Below are positions 53,587-61,934 of a DNA stretch of 64,000 nt, in pieces; the first letter of the stretch is position 1; each line of letters starts with the position of its first letter. Both the position numbers and the translations under genes were made by a program. Under the pieces are notes generated by a model that saw nothing but the letters and a program-made list of their open reading frames with translations, searched no databases and was not told the origin of the DNA. Location of the stretch: the NCBI RefSeq assembly GCF_012849375.1, contig NZ_CP051684.1:2480001-2544000 (forward strand), given 5' to 3'. This DNA comes from Duganella dendranthematis. GTDB lineage: Bacteria; Pseudomonadota; Gammaproteobacteria; Burkholderiales; Burkholderiaceae_D.

Positions 53587-55965
53587 TTAGTCCTTGAGGG
53601 CCATTAGCGGCGGCATGCGCATGGCCGTCAGCGTATGGCGGGTGGTGGCCAGCAGCGCGACCACAATCGCCAGCAGCAGCGCTGCCGCCGGCGTCCAGAT
53701 GCTGACCGGCGCATGCTCGGTGTAGCCGGCCAGGTAGCGCTGCGTGGCCACCGCCGCCAGCGGCAGGCCGATGATGGCGCCGACACCTACCAGCACCGAG
53801 AACTCGCGCGCCAGCATCAGCGCGATGTCCTTGCTGCCGGCGCCGTGCAGCTTGCGCAGCACGATCTGGCGCCGGTTGCGCTGCACGCTGTAGGCCGACA
53901 GCACGTAGATGCCGAAGGCCGCCAAGGCAATCGCCGTAATGCTGCTGATGGCGAGGATGCGCATCAGCCGTCCATCGTCGGCATAACGTTCTTCCAGTGC
54001 GGCCTGCTGGGTGGTGATTTCCAGGATTGAGTTGGGGAAGTTGCGCTGCCACACAGGCGCGATCAGGCGGTAGGCCTCGTCCAGCGTAGCGCTGGTACGC
54101 ACCGTCACCACGCGGCCGGGGCGTACCCGGTACACGATTGCCGGGGATTGGTCGCTCAAGCCGTGGAAGCGCAGCTCAGGTGCGATGCCGGTGATGCGCA
54201 GGGTATTCGACAGGGTCTGGCCGACAGCTGCTTCCGGCGTCTCGAATCCCAGCGCGCGGGCGCCGGCCGCATTCAACATGATGCCGCCGCTATCCTTGTC
54301 GTCGTGCGGATCGATGCGCGTGCTGAAAGCCTGACCGGCTGCCGCATGCAGCTGCATCATGTCGAACCAATTGGGGCTGACGTACACGGTATCCATCATG
54401 ATGTCGTTACCGCCTTTGGCGGGCAGGCTGTTAAACACCTTGTTGTCTTCGCGCCCCACTGCTTCCGAAATCGTGGCGACACCGTTCACGCCAGGCAGGC
54501 GGCCCACTTGCGCGATGAAGGCATCCGCTGCCGGCTTGCCTTCCATCTGGTAGGGAAGGCGCAGCAGCAGCAGGTTGGCGGGATCGAAGCCGGGCGAGGC
54601 ATGGCTGGCGTACCAGGTCTGCCAGCCCACCGCCAGCATGCCTGCACTGAGCGCCATGGCGCTGGCGAATTGCAGCACCGTGAGCACGCGCCGCAGCCAC
54701 AATCCGGCCACGGTCTCGGTGTTGCCGCGTCCCGTCAGGGCGGTGGCCGGCAGCGCATAGCAGGCCAGGCGCGCAGGATAGATGCCTGCGCAAACGCCGA
54801 TAAAGACGGCAAAGCCGAACGCCATCAACAGATGCTGCGGCATGATGATGCCGTTCAGGTGGCGGTTGACCAGGTCGGAGAAGATCGGTAGCAGCAGCCA
54901 CGCCAGCACCACGCCCAGCGCGGCGGCCAGCACAGTGGTCAGCACCGCTTCGCTGAGGAACTGGCGTACCAGTTGACCCGCCGAGGCGCCGAGCAGCTTG
55001 CGCAGGCCGATTTCGCGCTGGCGGCGCAGCGTGCGCACGGTCGCCAGGTTGACGTAGTTGATCGTCGCCAGCAGCAGAATCAGCAGGCCGCCGGCCGCCA
55101 GACCAAGCACGCTGTTGCGATTGCCGGAATCTCCACTGGCTGCCAGGTCTTCGTCGAAGTAGAGGTCACGCAGGGATGTCAGGCGGATGTCGGTGACATT
55201 GCGGCCGTTGAGCATCTTGCCCATCCCATTCTTCTTCAGGCTTTCATCAAACGGCGAATGATCGGCGGCGGCTTGCAATGCTGGCGTCAGCGCCGCGATG
55301 GAAGCGCCGGGCCGTAGCTTGAGGAAAAACTGGTTGGATTTCCACTCGCTGAAGGCGGTATCGCGTTCCGTCCACGCGCTGCTGTGCGGGCCGACCAGCG
55401 CATCGTAGCGCTGGGTGCCGTTGGGCGGCGGATCGGGTAGCACCGCGCGCACTTGCAGCAGGGTGCCATCGATGTACACGCCTTGGCCGAGCGCCGGCGC
55501 GTTGCCGAACAGTTTTGCGGCGCTGCTCTGGGTCAGCGCCATGCCGTCCGGATGCTTCAACGCGGCCTGCAAGTTGCCTTGCTGCGCCTCGACCCCGAAC
55601 ATCGCGGGAAAAGACGGGTCGACCGCGACGGAGTACAGCTGCTGTACTTTATCGCCCACGCGCATGGTCTTGGAGATCGGCACGGCGATCGATGCCTCAC
55701 TGACCATCCCGCTGGCCAAGGCCACATCGCGCAACGGCAGGTAGGCGCCTGTCATCCATATCGGCACGGGAAAAATATTCATGCGCTGCTTGACCATGAC
55801 GACACGGTCGTTGTCCGGTACAGCGCTGTTGAAGTTGAGGCAGAACAGCACATAACTGAAAATCAGGAAGCAGGCGGCAAAGCCCACCGCCAGGCCGCCG
55901 ATCACTACCATGGAATAAGCCGGTTGCTGCAACAGCAGGCGCCAGCCGATGCGGAAGTTCATCAT
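53587..55965 (-). CDS. FtsX/MacB-type ABC permease, second paralogue
   Basis: The 792-residue protein has the same eight-helix layout. Its start, FRIGWRLLLQQPAYSMVVIG, is nearly the same as in the first copy, and so is the core VRTLRRQREIGLRKLLGASAGQLVRQFLSEA. The last third contains VQRNRRQIVLRKLHGAGSKD and AREFSVLVGVGAIIGLPLAAVATQRYLAGYTEHAP, again almost the same as the first copy. The two periplasmic domains differ more, which suggests different cargo or partner contacts. It begins four bases after the first copy's stop. Confidence 0.9.
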   Translation of the reverse strand: MMNFRIGWRLLLQQPAYSMVVIGGLAVGFAACFLIFSYVLFCLNFNSAVPDNDRVVMVKQRMNIFPVPIWMTGAYLPLRDVALASGMVSEASIAVPISKTMRVGDKVQQLYSVAVDPSFPAMFGVEAQQGNLQAALKHPDGMALTQSSAAKLFGNAPALGQGVYIDGTLLQVRAVLPDPPPNGTQRYDALVGPHSSAWTERDTAFSEWKSNQFFLKLRPGASIAALTPALQAAADHSPFDESLKKNGMGKMLNGRNVTDIRLTSLRDLYFDEDLAASGDSGNRNSVLGLAAGGLLILLLATINYVNLATVRTLRRQREIGLRKLLGASAGQLVRQFLSEAVLTTVLAAALGVVLAWLLLPIFSDLVNRHLNGIIMPQHLLMAFGFAVFIGVCAGIYPARLACYALPATALTGRGNTETVAGLWLRRVLTVLQFASAMALSAGMLAVGWQTWYASHASPGFDPANLLLLRLPYQMEGKPAADAFIAQVGRLPGVNGVATISEAVGREDNKVFNSLPAKGGNDIMMDTVYVSPNWFDMMQLHAAAGQAFSTRIDPHDDKDSGGIMLNAAGARALGFETPEAAVGQTLSNTLRITGIAPELRFHGLSDQSPAIVYRVRPGRVVTVRTSATLDEAYRLIAPVWQRNFPNSILEITTQQAALEERYADDGRLMRILAISSITAIALAAFGIYVLSAYSVQRNRRQIVLRKLHGAGSKDIALMLAREFSVLVGVGAIIGLPLAAVATQRYLAGYTEHAPVSIWTPAAALLLAIVVALLATTRHTLTAMRMPPLMALKD

Positions 55966-55969
55966 GGTT

Positions 55970-58363
55970 TTAATCCTTCAATGCCAGCAGCGGCGACATG
56001 CGCATTGCTGTCAGCGTGTGACGGGTGGTGGCCAGCAGCGCGACCAGGACTGACAGCAGCAAGGCCGCCGCCAGTGTCCAGACGCCGACCGGTGCGTGCT
56101 CGGTGTAGTTGGCGAGGTAGCGTTGCGTTGCCACCGCCGCCAGCGGCAGGCCGATGATGGCGCCTGCGCCGACCAGCACCGAGAACTCGCGCGCCAGCAT
56201 CAGCGCAATGTGCTTGCCGGCCGCGCCATGCAGCTTGCGCAGCACGATCTCGCGCCGGCTGCGCTGTACGCTGTAGGCCGACAGCACGTAGATGCCGAAC
56301 GCCGCCAGCGCAATCGCCGTGATGCTGCTGATGGCGAGGATGCGCATCAACCGCGCATCGGCGGCGTAGCGGTCGGCCAGCACCGTTTCTTGCGTAGTCA
56401 GCGCCATGATCGCGTTGGGGAAGTTGCGGCGCCACAGTGGGTCGATCATCTCGTACGCCTGCTCCGCCGTAGCGCTGGTGCGTATCATCGCTACGCTGCT
56501 TGGCCGCACGCGGTAGATCAGCGCCTTGGATGGCGCATGCAGGCCCTGGAAGCGTAAGTCCGGCGCAATGCCGATGATGCGGAAACCCTGTGGCATGGTC
56601 ACGCCCACCGCTTCCTGCGGCGTGGCGAACCCCAGCGCCGCCGCCGCGGCAGCGTTCAACATCACGCCCCCTTTGTCACTCTGATCGTGCGGGTCGAGCG
56701 CGGGATTGAAGCTTTGGCCGAAGACGGGCATCAGGCGGTTCACTTCAAACCAGTTAGGGCTGACGAATTTTGCCTCCAGCGGAATTTCGCCGCCGTCGCG
56801 CGTGGCGACCAGATTGGTCAACTTCATGCCATCGCGCCCCACCGCCTCCGAAATGGTGGCGACTCCCTGCACGCCGGGCAGCCGGCGCAGTTGTTCGAGT
56901 ATGGCATCGGCGGACGGCTTGCCTTCACTATCACGGGGCAGGTCCAGTATCAGCAGGTGCGCCGGATCGAAACCGGGCGACGCGTGGCTGGCGTACCAGG
57001 TCTGCCAGGCTACCGCCAGCGTGCCCGCGCTGAGTGCCATGGCGCTGCTGAATTGCAGCACGGTGAGCACGCGGCGCAGCCACAGGCCGGAGACGGTTTC
57101 GCTGTTGCCGCGTCCTGCCAGCGCACTGGCGGGACGCGCATGCTGCGCCAGCCACGCCGGATAGGCGCCGGCCACCAGGCCGATGATCACGCTGAAGCCC
57201 AATGCGATCAGGCAGGCCAGCGGCGTGACCATGCCTTCCAGATGGCGGTTGACTAGGCTCGAGAAGGTTGGCAGAAGCAGCCACGCGAGCATGATGCCGG
57301 CGATGGCGGCCAGCATGGCAGTCAGTACCGACTCGCTGAGGAATTGTCGCAGCAACTGCCCTGTGCTGGCGCCCAGCAGCTTGCGCAAACCGATCTCGCG
57401 CTGGCGGCGCAGCGTGCGCACGGTGGCCAGGTTGACGTAGTTGATCGCCGCCAGCAGCAGGATCAGCAAGCCACCGGCGGCCAGGCCGAATACGCCGCTG
57501 ATGCTGCCGTAGGCGTCGCCGCCACGGCTGGCGGCCAGGTCGGGGTCGAAATAGGCATCGCTGAGCGATTGCAGGCGGATATCTGACACGTTGCGTCCAT
57601 TCAGCCCCTTGCCCATGGCGCCCTTGCGGACACGCTGGCTAAGCGGAGACGCTTCAATCGTCGATTGCAGTTGCGCCGTCAGGCCGTCCGTGGTGGTGCC
57701 GGGCTTGAGCTTCAGGTAGACCATCCCGGTGACCCAGGCGTCACGTGCGCTGTTGCGCTCTGCCCAGGCAGTGCTGCCGGTGCCGATCAACGCTTCGTAT
57801 TGCTGGGTGCTGTTGGCCGGCGGATCGGGCATTACGGCGCGCACCTGCAAGGTGGTGTTCTCAAGACGCACGGTGCGGCCCAGCGCCGCTTCGGCGCCGA
57901 ATAACTTGGCGGCGGCGCTTTGCGTCAGCGCCAGACCATCCGGCTGGGTCAGGGCCGCCTGCACGTCGCCCGTCTGCGCCTGCAGGTCGAAGATGCTGCG
58001 GAACGCCGGGTCCACCGCATACAACTGCAAGGCGCGCAACTCGGTGCCGGCGCGCAGCGGCGTGTCGAGGCTCTTGACGAAAGCGGCTTCGCTGACGGCG
58101 CCACTGTTGATGGCGACGTCGCGCAACTGCATCGGCGCGCGCAACTGCCAATCGGGACGCGGGAACACGTTGACGCGCTGTTTGATTGCCAGCACCCGTT
58201 CGTTATCCGGGATGCTGCTGTTGAAATTGAGGCAGAAGGCCACGTAGCCGAACAGCAGGAAGCAGGCGGCAAAGCCGATTGCCAGGCCGCCGATCACCAC
58301 CAGCGAGTAAGCCGGCTGCTGCAACAGCAGCCGCCAGCCGATGCGGAAATCGCGCAGCATCAT
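55970..58363 (-). CDS. FtsX/MacB-type ABC permease, first paralogue
   Basis: The 797-residue protein starts at an ATG that overlaps the ATPase stop by four bases (ATGA). It shows the same eight-helix plan as the two downstream copies: FRIGWRLLLQQPAYSLVVIG at the start, VRTLRRQREIGLRKLLGASTGQLLRQFLSES in the first core, and VQRSRREIVLRKLHGAAGKH in the last. Periplasmic domains lie at about residues 50-280 and 460-680. Such permeases do not pump through a pore but pass conformational change across the membrane. Its tight coupling to the ATPase makes it the likely primary partner. Confidence 0.92.
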   Translation of the reverse strand: MMLRDFRIGWRLLLQQPAYSLVVIGGLAIGFAACFLLFGYVAFCLNFNSSIPDNERVLAIKQRVNVFPRPDWQLRAPMQLRDVAINSGAVSEAAFVKSLDTPLRAGTELRALQLYAVDPAFRSIFDLQAQTGDVQAALTQPDGLALTQSAAAKLFGAEAALGRTVRLENTTLQVRAVMPDPPANSTQQYEALIGTGSTAWAERNSARDAWVTGMVYLKLKPGTTTDGLTAQLQSTIEASPLSQRVRKGAMGKGLNGRNVSDIRLQSLSDAYFDPDLAASRGGDAYGSISGVFGLAAGGLLILLLAAINYVNLATVRTLRRQREIGLRKLLGASTGQLLRQFLSESVLTAMLAAIAGIMLAWLLLPTFSSLVNRHLEGMVTPLACLIALGFSVIIGLVAGAYPAWLAQHARPASALAGRGNSETVSGLWLRRVLTVLQFSSAMALSAGTLAVAWQTWYASHASPGFDPAHLLILDLPRDSEGKPSADAILEQLRRLPGVQGVATISEAVGRDGMKLTNLVATRDGGEIPLEAKFVSPNWFEVNRLMPVFGQSFNPALDPHDQSDKGGVMLNAAAAAALGFATPQEAVGVTMPQGFRIIGIAPDLRFQGLHAPSKALIYRVRPSSVAMIRTSATAEQAYEMIDPLWRRNFPNAIMALTTQETVLADRYAADARLMRILAISSITAIALAAFGIYVLSAYSVQRSRREIVLRKLHGAAGKHIALMLAREFSVLVGAGAIIGLPLAAVATQRYLANYTEHAPVGVWTLAAALLLSVLVALLATTRHTLTAMRMSPLLALKD

Positions 58364-59040
58364 GCTGCTTGCAGCGCATCGACCATAACGCGGCCGTCCA
58401 GGAGGTTCAGGGTGCGCGAGGCTTGCGCCGCGTGGTCGGGCGAGTGGGTCACCATCACCACCGTCGTGCCTTCGGCATTGATGTCGCGCAGCAGACGCAT
58501 GACTTCATCGCCGTGGGCGCTGTCCAGGTTACCGGTCGGTTCATCGGCCAGCAGGACGGCGGGACCGGACACCAGCGCGCGTGCAATCGCCACGCGCTGC
58601 TGCTGGCCGCCGGACAGTTGCGACGGCCGATGGCCGGCACGGTGGCCGACCCCCAGCTTGTTCAGCATCGCGGTGACGCGCTCGCGCCGTTCGCGTGCCG
58701 GCGTGCCGTTGTATTCCAGCGCCAGTTCCACGTTCTCGAACACCGTCAGTTCTTCGATCAGGTTAAAGCTCTGGAAGATGAAGCCGATGCGGCCGCGCCG
58801 CAGCTTGTTCAGTTGCGCTTCGCTCCAGCCGGCGATGTTCTGGCCTTCAAACCAATATTCGCCGCGGGTCGGCACGTCCAGCAGGCCGAGGATGCCAAGC
58901 ATGGTCGATTTACCGCAGCCGGAAGGCCCGGTGATGGCGACGTATTCGCCGGCTTCGATTTCCAGGTCGATGCGATCCAGGGCCGTGGTCTGGATTTCTC
59001 CCGCTTGATGAACTTTGCTGACGCCGACGAGTTTGAGCAT
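58360..59040 (-). CDS. MacB/LolD-type ABC transporter ATPase
   Basis: The ATG at 59040 (MLKLVGVSKVHQAGEIQTTAL) gives 226 residues, the standard length. Motifs are Walker A AITGPSGCGKSTMLGILG, signature LSGGQQQRVAIARALV, Walker B VLLADEPTGNLDSAHGDEVM and the switch histidine in VMVTHSPDHAAQA. The IGFIFQSFNLIEELTVFENV segment is typical of the LolD/MacB ATPases. It is the only ATPase of the cluster, so it must serve three permeases. It starts 31 bp after the adaptor gene. Confidence 0.94.
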   Translation of the reverse strand: MLKLVGVSKVHQAGEIQTTALDRIDLEIEAGEYVAITGPSGCGKSTMLGILGLLDVPTRGEYWFEGQNIAGWSEAQLNKLRRGRIGFIFQSFNLIEELTVFENVELALEYNGTPARERRERVTAMLNKLGVGHRAGHRPSQLSGGQQQRVAIARALVSGPAVLLADEPTGNLDSAHGDEVMRLLRDINAEGTTVVMVTHSPDHAAQASRTLNLLDGRVMVDALQAA

Positions 59041-59071
59041 TGCGTTTGCCTTATGGTGAGGTAAAGAGAGA

Positions 59072-60376
59072 TTACTGCGGAATTTGCAGCCGTGGTGAAT
59101 TTCCATAAGCAGCGTAGCTAGACAGGATCACCTTGTCGCCGGCGCTCAGGCCTTCCAGCACTTCGATCTGGCTGTTGTTGCGGCGGCCGGTGCGCACCGC
59201 GCGCCGTTGGGCGCTGTGGCCGGTGGCGTCCAGCAAGTACACCCAAGCGCCGCCGCTGTCGTTGATGAAGGCGCCGTTGGGCAGCAGCAGCGCCGGCGCC
59301 GGCTCGCCGAGCGTGATGCGCGCGTCCAGGCTCTGGCCGGGATTGAGCACCGGCGGCTGGCCGTTGGTGAACACCATCTCCACCGTGAAACGGCCATCCT
59401 TGATCTGCGGGTAGATGGTGCTGATATCGGCGGCGTAGCTGCGGCCATCCTGCTGCACGTTGCCGTGGCGGCCGACCGCCATGCGGTTCAGGTAATACTC
59501 GTCCACGCTGGCCGACAGCTTGAAGCGCGTTGGATCGTCAATGCGGCCGATGTTCTTGCCGGTGGAGATGGACTCGCCCACTTGCAGGCGGAAGTTGGTC
59601 AACCGGCCCTCGACCGGCGCGCGCACCGCCAGCGCATCCACTGTGGCGGAGACCAGCTTCAGGCCCGAATTCAAGCCTTGGATCGAGCTTTCCATCTGCT
59701 GTTCGGCGCTTTGCCGCACGCGCGACTCGGCCACGTTGGCTTGCTGCTCCTGTTTCAGCGCGCGGGCCTGCTGCGCGAGTTTGTCTTCCGACTCTTCCAG
59801 CGCCACGCTGGAGATGAAACCTTGGCCCGCCAGCCGCACATTGCGCGCGTGCTGCTTGCGGGCCTGGTCGAGCGCGAATTGCAGGTCGTCCAGCCGCCGC
59901 TGGTGATCGCTGGCGCTGGCCTCCTGCGCCACGCGCAGGTTGGATAGGTTGAAAACGCTGACCGAATGTTCGTACTGGCGCGCCAGCAGTTCCAGGTTGC
60001 GTTGCGGGTTGGAGATGCGGAACAGCAGCTGGCCTTTTTTTACCAGCGCGCCATCGACGGCAAACACTTCTTCCACGCGGCCCGATTCCACCGCGTCCAG
60101 GATCACGGAGTTGAGCGGCTCGGCATTGGCGCGCACGATGATGTCGTCGACGAAAACGCCGCGCGTGGCCTGGCCGATGCGCAGGTCGGAGCCGTCGATT
60201 TGCAGGCCGCGCGGCATCCACGACCACAACGCGTACGCGGCGGCTGCTGTCGCGATCACGCTGGTGATGATGATGGCGATGCGTTTGCCGCGCCGGCGCG
60301 GCACCACGGCGTCCATGGCCACGCCGCTGGCGGGAAGATGTGGGGTGGCGGCTTCAAATTTTTTTTTGATGTGCAT
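59072..60376 (-). CDS. HlyD/MacA-type periplasmic adaptor protein
   Basis: The 434-residue frame has one membrane anchor (IAIIITSVIATAAAAYALWSW), a lipoyl/barrel start (AVESGRVEEVFAVDGALVKKGQLLFRISN), an alpha-helical hairpin (about residues 145-240, rich in QARKQHARNVRLAGQG) and beta-barrel segments (VRAPVEGRLTNFRLQVGESIS). No outer-membrane TolC gene is near, so the adaptor may use a distant TolC or act on the envelope. The first ATG at 60376 has AAGGG four bases upstream. However, a sigma-54 promoter would start transcription at about 60377, so the ATG at 60316 (MDAVVPRRRGKR) may be the true start. Confidence 0.9.
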   Translation of the reverse strand: MHIKKKFEAATPHLPASGVAMDAVVPRRRGKRIAIIITSVIATAAAAYALWSWMPRGLQIDGSDLRIGQATRGVFVDDIIVRANAEPLNSVILDAVESGRVEEVFAVDGALVKKGQLLFRISNPQRNLELLARQYEHSVSVFNLSNLRVAQEASASDHQRRLDDLQFALDQARKQHARNVRLAGQGFISSVALEESEDKLAQQARALKQEQQANVAESRVRQSAEQQMESSIQGLNSGLKLVSATVDALAVRAPVEGRLTNFRLQVGESISTGKNIGRIDDPTRFKLSASVDEYYLNRMAVGRHGNVQQDGRSYAADISTIYPQIKDGRFTVEMVFTNGQPPVLNPGQSLDARITLGEPAPALLLPNGAFINDSGGAWVYLLDATGHSAQRRAVRTGRRNNSQIEVLEGLSAGDKVILSSYAAYGNSPRLQIPQ

Positions 60377-60387
60377 ACAGCCCTTAC

Positions 60388-60403
60388 AGCAAACGCTATG
60401 CCA
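60388..60403 (-). promoter_or_regulatory. sigma-54 promoter of the adaptor/ABC operon
   Basis: On the minus strand the sequence is TGGCATAGCGTTTGCT, which matches the TGGCAC-N5-TTGC consensus with GG and GC separated by exactly 10 bases. The predicted transcript start is near 60377. The divergent sigma-54 activator gene supports it. Confidence 0.75.
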
Positions 60404-60442
60404 TGCCAGAAATGCCGCTTTTGGCCGGATGCGATGCGCAAG

Positions 60443-60484
60443 TGTTCATTTTCGGACAGTACACGCTGTTCGCAACTGAACAGC
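60443..60484. promoter_or_regulatory. two dyads, candidate enhancer sites of the sigma-54 activator
   Basis: TGTTC-ATTTTC-GGACA (60443-60458) and GCTGTTC-GCAACT-GAACAGC (60465-60484) share the pattern TGTTC-N6-GRACA and are 24 bp apart, on about the same helical face. They lie 50-100 bp upstream of the sigma-54 promoter, where an activator would bind. Confidence 0.6.
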
Positions 60485-60533
60485 CGCCGAAAGTGGACGT
60501 TTACAGCCTGCGAGTGGCTGCTAGAATGCTTGC

Positions 60534-61934
60534 ATGTCTGCCTATATCCTGATCCTTGATGACGACGCCGATGTCGCCACCGCCGCGCAAATGCTGCTGC
60601 GGCGGCGCTACGGCCAAGTGGCCACGCTGTGCGATCCAGCCAGCTTGCCGGCCTTGCTGGCGCGCGGCGTGCCGGACGTGGTGCTGCTGGACCTGAACTT
60701 CACGCCGGGCCGCATCAACGGTGCGGAAGGCCTGGCACTGCTCGACGTGCTGCGCGCGCAGGCGAATCCTCCAGCGGTGATTGCGATGACGGCGTATGCC
60801 GATGTGCCGCTGGCGGTGGAGGCGCTCAAGCGCGGCGCGGGAGATTTCATCACCAAGCCGTGGGATAACGCGCGATTGATCGCGGCAGTGGATCAGGCGC
60901 TGGCGCGGCGCGAAGCAGGGCGTGGTGCATCGGCCGGTTCGCCGGAGTTGATGGGCGAGTCGCGCGCCATGCGCGAGTTGAAGGCCTTGATCGCCAGCGT
61001 GGCGCCGACCGAGGCCAATGTGATGGTGCTGGGCGAGAATGGCGTCGGCAAGGAGCTGGTGGCGCGGGCGATTCATGCGGCGTCGCGCCGCGCGAACGGC
61101 ACGCTGCTGGCGGTGGACATGGGGGCGTTGCCGGAATCGACGTTTGAGAGTGAGCTGTTCGGCCACCGCAAAGGCTCGTTCACCGATGCCAAGGCTGACA
61201 GGGCGGGGCGCTTCCAGGCGGCGCGCGGCGGTTCGCTGTTTTTGGACGAAATCGGCAATATGCCGCTGGCGGCGCAGGCCAAGCTGCTGACGGCGCTGGA
61301 GCGGCGCGAGGTGACGCCGATCGGCGCCGACAAGCCGGAGGCAATTGATGTGCGCATCATCAGCGCCACCAATCTGGATGAAGCGCGCTTGTTCGATCCG
61401 TCGGTGTTTCGGGCGGACTTGTTATTCAGGCTGAATACGATCGTGATCCGCGTGCCGCCGTTGCGCGAGCGGCGCGAGGATGTGCCGCTGCTGCTGGCGC
61501 ATTATCTGAAGATATATGAGACCCAGTACCAGCGGCCGGCACGCAATGTGGCTGCCGGAGCGCTGGATACGCTGGTGCGGCACGACTGGCTCGGTAATGT
61601 GCGGGCGTTGCGTCATGCCTGTGAGCGCGCCGTGATTCTTGGCCAGGGCGCGGAATACAGCGTTGCCGATTTTGGCCTCCCAAGCCTGGCCCAAGCCACA
61701 ACACCGGCCGCTGCTGCCAGCGCATTGCATGCCGTCGCAGACAGCGTTGTCGTGCCGGCGCTGGCCGAGGCGCCAGCAAGTGCTCCTTCCGGCGACACCA
61801 CGCTGGACGCAATTGAGCGCGCGGCGATTGCGGCGACGCTAGCGCAATTCAACGGCAACATCAGCCACGCGGCGAAAACGTTGGGCATCAGCCGCGCGGC
61901 GCTGTACCGCAAGCTGGGCAAGCATGGCATCTGA
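60534..61934 (+). CDS. sigma-54-dependent response regulator (NtrC family)
   Basis: The 466-residue protein has a receiver domain (MSAYILILDDDADVATA, phosphorylatable Asp in VVLLDLNF, Lys in GDFITKPWDN), a AAA+ sigma-54 activator domain and a Fis-type helix-turn-helix (ISHAAKTLGISRAALYRKLG). Walker A is VLGENGVGKELVARAIH and Walker B SLFLDEIGN. The sigma-54 contact loop, normally GAFTGA, reads GSFTDA here. It is divergent from the adaptor/ABC operon and overlaps the histidine kinase gene by 11 bases, so it very likely activates the operon through its sigma-54 promoter. Confidence 0.93.
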   Translation: MSAYILILDDDADVATAAQMLLRRRYGQVATLCDPASLPALLARGVPDVVLLDLNFTPGRINGAEGLALLDVLRAQANPPAVIAMTAYADVPLAVEALKRGAGDFITKPWDNARLIAAVDQALARREAGRGASAGSPELMGESRAMRELKALIASVAPTEANVMVLGENGVGKELVARAIHAASRRANGTLLAVDMGALPESTFESELFGHRKGSFTDAKADRAGRFQAARGGSLFLDEIGNMPLAAQAKLLTALERREVTPIGADKPEAIDVRIISATNLDEARLFDPSVFRADLLFRLNTIVIRVPPLRERREDVPLLLAHYLKIYETQYQRPARNVAAGALDTLVRHDWLGNVRALRHACERAVILGQGAEYSVADFGLPSLAQATTPAAAASALHAVADSVVVPALAEAPASAPSGDTTLDAIERAAIAATLAQFNGNISHAAKTLGISRAALYRKLGKHGI

